The translations under genes were made by a program, and so were the position numbers. Under the pieces are notes generated by a model that was not told where the DNA came from, ran no database searches, and saw only the letters and a program-made list of their open reading frames with translations. A DNA stretch of 64,000 nt from the NCBI RefSeq assembly GCF_014201315.1, contig NZ_JACHDY010000006.1, forward strand, positions 248,001-312,000. Direction: 5' to 3'. Origin of the DNA: Edaphobacter lichenicola (lineage in GTDB: Bacteria; Acidobacteriota; Terriglobia; Terriglobales; Acidobacteriaceae). Position 1 is the first letter of the stretch. Each line of letters starts with the position of its first letter. Below are positions 26,386 through 36,000 of the stretch, one piece after another.

Positions 26386-29300
26386 TTAGAAGACAAATCT
26401 TCCGCTTACCAACCCAGACCTGGGACCACCAAAGCTCTTGCTGGTAGTGCTGGTGATCTGTCCGACACTGCTATCAGTGATGGTTACGTTTGGATCCCCG
26501 TAGTTAGTGTGATTGAGTACGTTAGTGAAACTGCCTTTCAATTCGAAGCTAGTCTCCCTGAACCCTCGGAAGGTCTTGAACAGAGCAGCATTTAGCGCAT
26601 TCAGATTTGGCCCCTCGACCGTACCGAAAGATCCGCTGCCAAACGTTCCGTTTTGAGGAACGGCGAATGCTGCCGCATTGAACCAGTTGGTGATCGATCG
26701 CTTACCTTGAGGAGTGAGAGATCCACCCACTCGCTGAGCCGCGCCGGAGAACTGATTCGTATTTGAAGGATCGGGTCCACTAAAGCTCGGAGACAGAAAA
26801 TCACCGCTTTGAGACAAGTACGCTGCGCTTACCCGCCAGCCGCCAATCAATCTCGATGCGTAGTTATCGCCATTCAGCAGCCGCTCACCTCTACCGATGG
26901 GGAGTTCCCATATCAGATTGGATACGAAGCTTAGTCGAGGTGTGTATTTTGCATTTCCTTTTTGACGCGAGAGATCATAACTGTTCTCAGCCGTGACGCC
27001 GCCATCAATGCCATTTCCCAAAGTATCGTCATCGTCGGTAAGATTTTTGGCCCAGGTGAAGCCAGCCTCATAGCTGAGACCATGTCGGAAACCCCTGTTC
27101 ACCTCCGCCGAAAAAGCGTTGTAATTTTCGTATCCGCCGTTTCGGAAGAGATACGTAGAGTAGAAGAGAGAATAAGGAGTCGCACTTTGTGAGAATGGCG
27201 TTGTGCTGGCGGGAACCTGATTGATATTGGTGGCATATCCCAGCTTTACACCTCTGGTCCCGATGTATGACAAGCGCAGGCCGGTACTGAAACCGAGGTT
27301 CTGCTCGAGCGTTAGATTGAACTGCTGCACATAAGGGTTGCGATAGTTGTGGTCGAAGGTCTGAATGCTAACCGCACCTACTCCAATACCTCCTGCCGCG
27401 CTGTTGATGGGATGCTGAAAGTCGACGAGCGGACCGCCGTCTACGATACCGTTCGTGTAACCAACGCTGACGCCATACGGCCCCCCATAGAGATAAGAAA
27501 ATAGGGACGCGCTGATCTCGTCATTGAAGATCCCGTAACCGCCACGGATAACAGTGTTTTCATCCTTGAATGGACGATAGGCAAAGCCAACTCTTGGATA
27601 GGCAGCCAGTTTGAACGAGTTCCTCATACTACGGTCGGGAAATCCCGCTGTCTGAGCAGTTTCGATCGGAATCTGAGCCGGGAAGACGGGGTTGATATTT
27701 TGCTGTGCGATGGCAAGATTAGGTACGACGATTGCTCCGGTGTTGGGATCGAATGACGCAATTACGTTGTACTTGTCAACTGCCGGGCTGTTGTACTCGT
27801 ATCGAACCCCGAGAAATAGAGTCAGATTTCGCTTGATCTTCCAATCGTCCTGAACAAAGGCGTTGAGATACCAGAGCCGTGAGTATTGAGGAGTGCGCGG
27901 ATAGGTGTAGCCAGTTGTTTGAGGCAAACCAAGCAGAAAATCCGCATAATCGAAGTTCGAAAAAGACCCGGTGAAGCTATAGCTCCCAAAGGTCGGATTG
28001 AAGTACTGCTCGGCCTGCAATGGCCTGAATTCTGCTCCGGCCTTGAAGGTATGAGAGCCGCGCTCGTACGTCACTTGATCCACGAACTGAACAGTCTGTT
28101 CTGTTGGCTGACTTTCTGGCAACTGGAAGGGAGAGGCGAAATTATTCAGGTAAACAGAAGGAATTCCGGTTTTATCATCTGGTGCGACCTGCAGACCTGT
28201 GATTCCAAGTGCATCTACCAACGGTTGCCCCTGAATGTCTCCACCGAAGTCATTTGCAGTGTGCGTCAGACCAAACTTGGCGACGTTGATCATATGGGGA
28301 GTGAGAATCCAGGTATCAGACAGTACACCTTGCCAGGTGTGTCGCTTTTGGACGCGATATCCAGTTAACGAAGGAGGAAGGCCACTATCGAGGACCTCTG
28401 GCGAAGACCTGACGTATCCGACACGGGCAAAAAGTGTGTTGTGTTGCGAGAGCGAATAGTCGCTTCTCACGTAGTACCGATTGGTGTAGATATGCTGAGG
28501 ATACGTTCCTCTGAAGTTAGAGATGTAGTTCGTTGCCACTCCATAGTTTGGCAACGGATAGAACAGATTTTGCCATGTCAGCGCCCCTGCATTGAGCATA
28601 GACGTGGGAATCGTATTGTTCTGAAACGGAGTTCCGGTATACGGATTGTTGATGACAATAGGATTTGCCCCCAGAAGCAATGAACTAAAGTCGCCGCCGC
28701 GCATTGCGAGAGTAGGCACACTTGGGTTGATCGATATCGGCTGCGCCTCTCTTAGGAATTCGCCCGAGGCGAAGAGGAATAGCTTGTTCTTAATAATCGG
28801 GCCGCCGATGTCGGCGCCAAAATCGTTCTGGACAAGGCGGCCTACGCGGTTCGCAAAATAATTCTTCGCCTGAAGGACGTTACTTGCATAGTTGTCGAAG
28901 AGATCTCCATGGATCTCATTTGTACCGGATTTTGTAATGACACTTATGTTTAGGAGTTGTCCGAGTTCAGCCTTGTTGTTGACCGCAGTGTACTCAACTT
29001 CCTGAATCATTCCGAAAGGAGGGAGCGACGGTCCAACCATATTCCCATAGAGGGCCGAATTTGAGCTGATTCCATCGACGTTGTAGTAGGCCTCGCTGCC
29101 GCGCGATCCATATATAGACCAGTCAAAGGAACCTCCAGCCTGGGATCCGCCAGGTAAGAGTGAGGTGTAGAAGAGTAAGCCGCTGTCACCCGTCGCGTCC
29201 GACGTGCTCAGCAGATTTGACGAGGAGTTCGTTAGCGTCTGAGCCGACACGGTGCTTGAAATCGAAGGCATCTCTGTCTCGATGACAGACTCTCCGGCAG

Positions 29301-29718
29301 TTACCGTTATGGTCGAACTGGTGCTGCCCACCTTCATGGCCACGTCAACCCGCAGAGTTTGCTGGGAGGCAAGGACGACTCCTGCATTTCTGATCTCAGC
29401 AAACCCGGGAGATTCAACCTTGACGGTGTAGTTGCCAGGATTCAAGCCTGCAACAACGTAGTCCCCCTTCGAATTTGCAATAACGCTTCGACTCACATTG
29501 GTGCCGTCGTTCGTGACCGTCACGCGAGCATTGGGCAAGATGGCTCCGTCCGCCGTAGTTACGGTTCCGGTAATAGTCCCTTCCGTTCCCTGGCCCAGCA
29601 ACGGCGAACAAAGCAAAAGGATGGCAAGCGTAACGAAGCAAGACGATTGCCACAGTCGCCGACATAGACCAAGATGGCTGACGCTACTAGCATTCTGCTC
29701 TGCGAATTTGGGTTTCAT
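26386..29718 (-). CDS. TonB-dependent receptor, Oar-like
   Basis: A 1110-residue outer-membrane receptor. The ATG at 29718 follows GGAGG by nine bases, so the earlier ATG at 29748 is not needed. A signal peptide (FVTLAILLLCSPLLGQ) leads to a carboxypeptidase-regulatory domain (ITGTVTTADGAILPNARVTV). A plug (YGSRGSEAYYNVDGISSN) and a barrel ending in SGLVSGRFVF follow. It should import an unidentified large solute. No regulator or enzyme is adjacent. It faces the receptor remnant at 26 kb and adjoins the decayed ATPase gene and tRNA, so the area may be an insertion site. Confidence 0.93.
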   Translation of the reverse strand: MKPKFAEQNASSVSHLGLCRRLWQSSCFVTLAILLLCSPLLGQGTEGTITGTVTTADGAILPNARVTVTNDGTNVSRSVIANSKGDYVVAGLNPGNYTVKVESPGFAEIRNAGVVLASQQTLRVDVAMKVGSTSSTITVTAGESVIETEMPSISSTVSAQTLTNSSSNLLSTSDATGDSGLLFYTSLLPGGSQAGGSFDWSIYGSRGSEAYYNVDGISSNSALYGNMVGPSLPPFGMIQEVEYTAVNNKAELGQLLNISVITKSGTNEIHGDLFDNYASNVLQAKNYFANRVGRLVQNDFGADIGGPIIKNKLFLFASGEFLREAQPISINPSVPTLAMRGGDFSSLLLGANPIVINNPYTGTPFQNNTIPTSMLNAGALTWQNLFYPLPNYGVATNYISNFRGTYPQHIYTNRYYVRSDYSLSQHNTLFARVGYVRSSPEVLDSGLPPSLTGYRVQKRHTWQGVLSDTWILTPHMINVAKFGLTHTANDFGGDIQGQPLVDALGITGLQVAPDDKTGIPSVYLNNFASPFQLPESQPTEQTVQFVDQVTYERGSHTFKAGAEFRPLQAEQYFNPTFGSYSFTGSFSNFDYADFLLGLPQTTGYTYPRTPQYSRLWYLNAFVQDDWKIKRNLTLFLGVRYEYNSPAVDKYNVIASFDPNTGAIVVPNLAIAQQNINPVFPAQIPIETAQTAGFPDRSMRNSFKLAAYPRVGFAYRPFKDENTVIRGGYGIFNDEISASLFSYLYGGPYGVSVGYTNGIVDGGPLVDFQHPINSAAGGIGVGAVSIQTFDHNYRNPYVQQFNLTLEQNLGFSTGLRLSYIGTRGVKLGYATNINQVPASTTPFSQSATPYSLFYSTYLFRNGGYENYNAFSAEVNRGFRHGLSYEAGFTWAKNLTDDDDTLGNGIDGGVTAENSYDLSRQKGNAKYTPRLSFVSNLIWELPIGRGERLLNGDNYASRLIGGWRVSAAYLSQSGDFLSPSFSGPDPSNTNQFSGAAQRVGGSLTPQGKRSITNWFNAAAFAVPQNGTFGSGSFGTVEGPNLNALNAALFKTFRGFRETSFELKGSFTNVLNHTNYGDPNVTITDSSVGQITSTTSKSFGGPRSGLVSGRFVF

Positions 29719-29834
29719 TGGATAGTTCCTCCATTTAGGTACCTGCATACCTGGGATACGCTGGGCTGATCGTTAGCGCGGGCTGGTATTTTCTTATATT
29801 CCATTTTGTTACGGTTTATGGTTTATAGAGAGGA

Positions 29835-29862
29835 ACAGTAACAGATATAACGGGGATGTCAA
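29835..29862 (-). promoter_or_regulatory. Possible sigma-70 promoter of the receptor gene
   Basis: On the minus strand TTGACA (29862-29857) is followed after 16 bases by TACTGT (29840-29835), some 115 bp before the receptor ATG. The -35 is perfect but the -10 is poor. The flanking 29719-30150 is AT-rich compared with the rest of the window and has no gene I can support. Confidence 0.4.
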
Positions 29863-30149
29863 GATTAAAAGAAATTCAACGTAATATTATTGAATTTGCG
29901 CCAGTTGGCTTGCAGGGCTAACCCTTGCGAGGATTTTGCAATCCGGCGTACACGATCCCAAACGAAACTTAGGATATTGCTGGATGGCTTGTTCCACTAC
30001 AGTGGCCCCTTCAGGCAAATCAACAAGACTTGAAAGGGATATCACAGGCCTCCGTTATAGTGGGAAACAATGCATGTTGAATCAAAATCGAAACTAAACA
30101 TAAATAATGCACTCAAAATTTTACGCAATAAACGATAGGAGGGTTGATC

Positions 30150-30790
30150 CCCATCAGGCCTCGAAGTGAACAACAAAGACGTTTGGGTACTCTGGCACTT
30201 TTGGTATCCGGTGTTGAGCGTGTTAAGGACGACGCGCGCTTCCGGACCACGAATCTCGCCAACCAATAATGCGATCCGGCCAGTGGCGTAGGGTTGCTTT
30301 CAACAGGTCGCTGAATTCGATCTGACTCGTGTGCGTATCGAGCTGGGCTTCGGCGGAGATGACGTGCTGTTTCCTGATATATAGTTCAGCGACATCTTCG
30401 AGGATCAGGATGCACTCTGAGTCGGGAATGAATCCCGCGATGACGTTGGTGGTGTTGTCTTGCTTGCTCCAGTTCCGCCAGAGATCAACAAATTGTCACC
30501 GCGGCGGATTGCTTCTGTGAGCCGTTGCGCCTTGCTCCGTAGAGAGCATTCTGAGGATCAGGTCTTCCATCGTGAAATCATGCGAGGTGAACTTGCGGAT
30601 GGTCATCATAGATTGCGGATTCACCACAGGCGGTTTGCTCGATGCTGGGGGGCCACTGGGCACGGTGCGGACTCGGGTGTGCATACCTCGTCCGAGCTGA
30701 CGCGAGAGCATTACATTCACGCGGTCTCCTCGGAATCGCGAAATGCGGTGGCCGGATCGAAGAATTGGCGATTGGATCTAAATAGATCCA
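30150..30790 (-). pseudogene. Frameshifted CpaF/TrbB-type secretion or conjugation ATPase
   Basis: Read on the minus strand, pieces of a VirB11/CpaF/TrbB-family ATPase appear in order but in different frames. They are MTIRKFTSHDFTMEDLI, then AQRLTEAIRRGDN running into LLISGGTGASKTT (Walker A, with Ala-Ser for the usual Ser-Gly). Next come NVIAGFIPDSECILILEDVAEL (quoted in part as its Asp box), LLKATLRHWPDRI and VGEIRGPEARVVLNTLNTG. At least two frameshifts separate them, so no functional protein can be made. It lies directly downstream of the tRNA-Pro on the same strand, the classic place for integrated conjugative elements; no other transfer gene is visible. Confidence 0.75.
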
Positions 30791-30848
30791 CATCGAGCTT
30801 GGGGCCAAAGAGCCCAATGCTCTAGCTAGTTGAACGTGGGGATTTAAA

Positions 30849-30925
<77 letters not shown>

Positions 30926-31302
30926 AATGTGCTGCGATAGTGCCGATGAGGAGTGCGTTCCGTAAGACTCAAGCGCGCGGGTGGGCTTGGTGGATCGCTG
31001 TACCGACTCAGGTAGTTTAGCAGATCTCGCGGCGGTTGGCGAAGGAGTGGGAAGCGGGGGGAGAGTTGACTTGCCGGTTCGCCGCGAGCTTTGACTTGCG
31101 GAATAAATTTGGAATGCCGGAGGGAGAGAGACGAGATGCGGGGCGGCGACTGCACGGTTGCGCGATGATGTATTGATCTATTTCGGTCGAGAGGATGATG
31201 TTCGACTGTCCTTGTCTGTTTCGCGTTCAGGGGTGCTAAAGGGGAGCCACTGGAACTCCCTCCTTTGTTTTGTGAGGCAAGGCCGATCGAATTCGCGTCT
31301 GG
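30926..31302. other. Gene-free stretch upstream of the tRNA
   Basis: These 377 bases separate the tRNA from the OmpA-like gene. Open frames here are short and low in codon bias. Near 31242-31260 GGGAG and CTCCC form a weak hairpin that could end the OmpA-like transcript. I see no promoter or repeat that I can support. Confidence 0.4.
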
Positions 31303-32943
31303 TTAGTGGTTCGTAATGTTCTTTGGCTTAGCGTAAGGCTGGCCCTGCCGCTTCACGGAACTCGCATCGAAGGTAGCTGTGTCGCCGGGGGTGAATGAGG
31401 CTCCGTCGGGAACGAGGGTGCTGTCGAGGATGCGGCCAGGCTGGCCGCTTGTGCGCATCGAGATGCGTGCCGGGTCGATTCCTTTCTCGTCGGTGAGGTA
31501 CTGCTCTACGTTGAGGTCGCGCTGGGCTGCGGCATCAGGTGTCTCGTCGTCGGAGTGTCTGCCAACAATTACGAGCTTAGAGGTAGTGTCGCGGTTGAGG
31601 GTTAGAGCGATGTCGTCGAGGCAGGCTTTGCCTTCGTTGTCGACGCGTACGGGACGCTTTAGGTCGCGCTCAAACGAGATGCTGCACAGGGGGCGTACCT
31701 TCGGGACTGGAGGAGGCGGAGGAGTGACAATGGTGACGGTGGTGTCGGCGGAGGCATGTTTGCCGAGATCGTCGACGACGTTGCAGGTGACGGTGACGAC
31801 GCCTGAAGGAGCACCGCTTGTGACGAGTGTGGCGGTGGGGGTAGTTCCAGAGATTTGGCCGGCGGTGGAAGAGTAGGAGTAGCTCAGTGTCAGGCCTTCG
31901 AGACTGCTGGCAACGGCTGTGATGGTGGAAGGATCACCCGGCATGACAGTGCTGGGGTTGGCAGAGCAAGTGATGGTCGGTGGTGCGGGATTGTGGATGC
32001 GGAAGCTTGCGGTGCAGTTGGCGCTCTCGCCTGGACGCTTGCCTTCGCTGACATGGCCGGAGACAGTGTAGTCGCCGGGAGCCAGGCCCGCGGTGTTGAT
32101 ACTGGCGGTAGCGTTGTTGTTGGTGAGTTCGCCGCCGCTGGCGGTCCAGGTGTAGGAGAGCTTCTTCTTCGGCTCGAGATTGGCGGCGGTGGCGGTAACG
32201 GTCACGGGGTCGCCCGGGAAGACGTTAGTGGGTTGAACCGTGCAGCCAAGTTGGACAGGTGCGGGAGGCGTTTGCTGGCCGAAGCGCAGAACTACGCCTG
32301 CGGAGAGTCGGTAGGCAGTAATGTCACCGACGCCTCCGGTGACCTGGGCAGGATCGACTGGACCGTAGTCGACATGGGAGTAGTTGAAGTCGGCCTGGAC
32401 TACGCGAAGGGCGATGTGATTGTTGAAGACCGGCAGGACGAGATCGAGACCTCCGCCGGCGGTGACTCCCCAGCCCCATGTGCAGGGTTGGAAGGCGGGG
32501 CCGCCCGCTCTGGCACCGCCGCCGAGGGCGTGGACGAATGGAATCAGGCGGCCTTTCTGGTAGCGGAGTACAGGGCCAGCCTGGGCGGTGTAATAGCAAT
32601 CGTTAGGGCCGTTGGGGAAGAAGCTGCCCTCCGCCTGAAGTCCCAGATAACGATTGAAGTAGGCGGTGGCGCTTGCAACGGCGCCGGGGTTGATGGGCTG
32701 ATAGACGAAGGGGGTGATTTCGCTATTGAAGGGATGGAAGTAGGCGTAGCCGCCGTAGAGGTCGAAGCGGGAAAAATCGGGAGGAGGTGTGGAGGCGGTT
32801 TTGACAGCCTGCGCTAGTGCGGGCAATGGCGAAGCTGCGATGCAAAGGGCGACGAGGAGCCTGGTCCCGGAATGGAGAAGGGCGCCGGCGAGTCGCACGG
32901 CGTGGGAGCTCAATCTATCGGGGCTCACGTGGCGGAGATGCAT
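31303..32943 (-). CDS. Outer-membrane barrel with Ig-like domains and OmpA-like C-terminus
   Basis: A 546-residue secreted protein. The ATG at 32943 follows GGAGG by ten bases; an upstream extension to 33141 overlaps the neighbouring gene and has no site. After a signal peptide (LLVALCIAASPLPALAQA) comes an outer-membrane barrel (FDLYGGYAYFHPFNSEI to GVVLRFGQQ), then two Ig/PKD-like modules each with the phrase PGDP-T-TA. The C-terminal domain contains LVIVGRHSDDETPDAAAQRD and GIDPARISMRTSG, resembling OmpA peptidoglycan-binding modules. Likely an envelope-spanning structural or adhesion protein. It follows the NHL/MBG gene by 86 bp. Confidence 0.8.
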   Translation of the reverse strand: MHLRHVSPDRLSSHAVRLAGALLHSGTRLLVALCIAASPLPALAQAVKTASTPPPDFSRFDLYGGYAYFHPFNSEITPFVYQPINPGAVASATAYFNRYLGLQAEGSFFPNGPNDCYYTAQAGPVLRYQKGRLIPFVHALGGGARAGGPAFQPCTWGWGVTAGGGLDLVLPVFNNHIALRVVQADFNYSHVDYGPVDPAQVTGGVGDITAYRLSAGVVLRFGQQTPPAPVQLGCTVQPTNVFPGDPVTVTATAANLEPKKKLSYTWTASGGELTNNNATASINTAGLAPGDYTVSGHVSEGKRPGESANCTASFRIHNPAPPTITCSANPSTVMPGDPSTITAVASSLEGLTLSYSYSSTAGQISGTTPTATLVTSGAPSGVVTVTCNVVDDLGKHASADTTVTIVTPPPPPVPKVRPLCSISFERDLKRPVRVDNEGKACLDDIALTLNRDTTSKLVIVGRHSDDETPDAAAQRDLNVEQYLTDEKGIDPARISMRTSGQPGRILDSTLVPDGASFTPGDTATFDASSVKRQGQPYAKPKNITNH

Positions 32944-33029
32944 AAGGATGAAACCTCCAACTGCTGTGCTTCCTGATTTCTTTTCCCTGTATGTCCCGTG
33001 AGATTGGCAGGACACACGGGGCACTGTTA

Positions 33030-36000
33030 CTAGTTCCCGACGGACAGAAAGACCGAGGTGGATTGAGCCTGCGTCGTAAGGCTGGCGCTGGTGCCGGTGA
33101 CGCTGACGGTGTAGGTCTGGAATGTTGTGTTGAAGCAGCAACCTGCCAGGCCAAGGATACCGAAGGAGAGGAGGATCACTGCGAGAAGGCGAATCTTTTG
33201 AGTACCTGGCTTCCTGCGGCGTCGGAGGCCGGCGAAGAAGATGCCAAGGCCGGTGAGTTCGACCGGGAAGACTGCGGCAGCGGTGATCGGAGCGAGATCC
33301 CCTGGGCTGAGGCTGGGGATTGATGGATCGCGAAGTTTGGCATCGGCTGCGGTGGTGTTGATGGTCAGCGCAACGGTGGCAGTGCCTCCGGCGGTGAGTG
33401 TCGGGTTGCTGGCGAAGGTGCAGGTGGCGTCAGCAGGCAGACCAGAGCAGGAGAGATTGATCTGGCCAGCGAAGCCTCCGACTGAGGTGAGGGTGACTTG
33501 ATAGGTCGTCGTACCGGGACCGCGAATGAGCTGAGTGGGAGGGGTGGCGGAGATCGTGAAGCTGCCGACGGGAGCATTGATGATCTGGGTTAGGGTAGCC
33601 GAGCTGGTGGAGAAGTTGGTGTTGGCCTGGAAGCTGGCAGTGATGGTGTGACTGCCTGAGGTCAGCGCGCTGGTGGAGAAGGTGGCGACACCGCTGCTGT
33701 TTATGGTCCCGGTACCGAGGAGGTTGCTGCCGTCAGAGAAGTTGACAGTACCGGTGGGCACACCAGTTGTGCTGGTAACGGTCCCGGTGAAGGTGACGTT
33801 GGCGCCAGCGGCTGCGGGCGAGCCGGAGCTCGTGACCGTGGTAACGGTATTGATGGGGCTGACGTCGAGTGTGCCCGGGTGGATGGTCGCGATGTAGTTG
33901 CCGGCGGAGGTTCCCGAGACGCTGGCGCCGATGGAGTATTGGCCTGCGGGCGAAGCGGGAGTGGCCGTGGTCGTGTAGCTAACGACTACGTCGTCGCCAG
34001 GGACAACGCCGGTGACTGTTCCGGAGAAGGCAGGGTTTGGTGCTCCGTAAAGACGGCTGGCGCTGTTGACATTGATGACGAGAGCGGCCTGATTCTGTGT
34101 GATGGAGAGTGAGCCATTGACGAGGTTCACGGAGTAGTTGGAAAGGGCGGCCCCGGAGACGGAGGGAATGATGGGGTAAGCGCCGACAGGGGAGTTGATG
34201 ACGGCGGGGCTGCTGTAGGTTGTGGCGACCGCGTCGCCCTTGAGCAGACCGCTAGTCGTGCCGGTAAAGGCTGGGTTCGCTGTGTCGTAGACTCGGGTGG
34301 CGTTGTTCGCGGTGACTGTAAGTGTGGCCGGGCTAATGGTGAGCGTTCCATTGGTCGTTGTGACGGTGCTGTAGTTGGAGGTTGCGGGCCCGGAGACCGT
34401 GGGGACAACAATGTAGGTGCCGACCGCCGAGGTCGGAGTGTCGGTGGTGGCGTAGGTAATGATGAAGGTGTCGCCGTTGAGTGCACCAGTGACTGTGCTG
34501 GTAAAGGTGGGATCGGCTGCGCCGTAGCTGCGTGTGGCATTGTTAGCCGCCACGTTCACAGTGACGGAGGCTTGAGTGATCGCGAGAGTTCCGGGAGTGA
34601 CCTGGATGGTGTAATTGGAGGATGCGGGGCCGCCGACTGTGTCATTAATCGGATAGGAACCGACTGGCGATGCAACGGTGGCTGTGGTCGAGTAAGAGTT
34701 CGTGAAGGTGTCGCCGTTGAGAGCGCCACTGACGGTGCTGGTAAAGACGGGGTTGGCTGCGCCGTAGATTCGGGTTGCGTTGGCAACGGTGATGGTGAGT
34801 ATGGCCTGCGTGACGGTGAGTGTTCCGGGAGTGACGATGACGGCATAGTTGCCGGCATTTGCTCCGGTGATGGTCGCGTTGATGGGATAGGTTCCGGCGG
34901 GCGAGGTGACAGTGGCTGGCGAGGAGTAGGCGATGGTCAGTATGTCGCCGTTGATGGTGCCCCCACTGACGGTATTGCCGTTCAGGACGCCGAGGGTCGT
35001 GCTGTTGAATGGAGGATTGGATTGGCCGTACTGACGGCTTACGTTGATAACTGTGACGGTGATGGGAATCGGAGTGACGGTCAGGATCCCGGGCGTGTTG
35101 GTGACGGCGTAATTGGAGAGGCTTGTGGTCCCGGCCGTGGTAAGGGTAGCAATGATGGGGTAGGTGCCGACCGGAGAAGTGGCAGTGGCGACGCTGGAGT
35201 AGGCGACAAGGACGGTGTCGCCCGAGGCAACTCCGGTAAGGGAGCCGGTGAAAGCGGGGTTCGACGCTCCGTAGAGACGGCTGATGCTGTTGACTGTGAC
35301 TGTGAGTGGGGCGGGGGTGACCGTCAGAGTTGTGTTGCCAGTGGCTGGCAAGTAGTTGGTATCCCCGGAGTAGGTAAAGGTGATCCCGTAGGTGCCTACG
35401 GCAAGGCCGGTATTGAGCGCGTTGCACGTGGAACCGACTCCCAAAGTCGCGGAGACGGTGCACAGGACTCGCGCGCCGAGACTAAAGGTGATGGTGCCGG
35501 TTGGAGAGGGACTGCTGTTGGTTACGTTCACGGCCTGAGAAAAGGGCTGGCCGTAGACCTCCGTTTCGGCTGGCAATGTGAACTGAAGCGGCGCAATTAC
35601 CCTTCCGGTACCGGTGAGAGTAAGAGTGAGCGGGCTGTTGTAGGCGTTGGAAATAATACTGACGGAGGCGGTCAGCGAGCCCATGGCTGTAGGGGTAAAG
35701 ACGAAGCCCAGGTTACAGGTGGAACCCGCGATGATAGTGGTACCGCAGGTGGTCGTTCCGGGATCGATGGTGAAGTGCGGGTCAGAGGATGTGATGGCAC
35801 CATTGAGGGTGAAAGGAGCCGAGCCAAAGTTGCTCAGGGTTTGCTGAACAACGAAGGAGCTTTGGCCGACCACTACACTGCCGAAGGCAAGGGTGGGATT
35901 GGGATATGTGATCTCGCGGACGGCGCTGTTGCCGTTATCAACCTCGAAGAGATAGCTGTTGCCTTCGACGGCGATGCTGACAGGATTGCTGATCTGGGCG

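Noticed and set aside
30496..30720. A separate 74-codon gene in the ATPase remnant
   Set aside because: It covers only the segment before the Walker A of a longer frameshifted ATPase, so it is part of the pseudogene.
29719..30848. A direct repeat of the tRNA-Pro 3' end marking the other edge of an element
   Set aside because: I looked for the T-arm and acceptor sequence to the left of the tRNA by eye and did not find a copy within this stretch.
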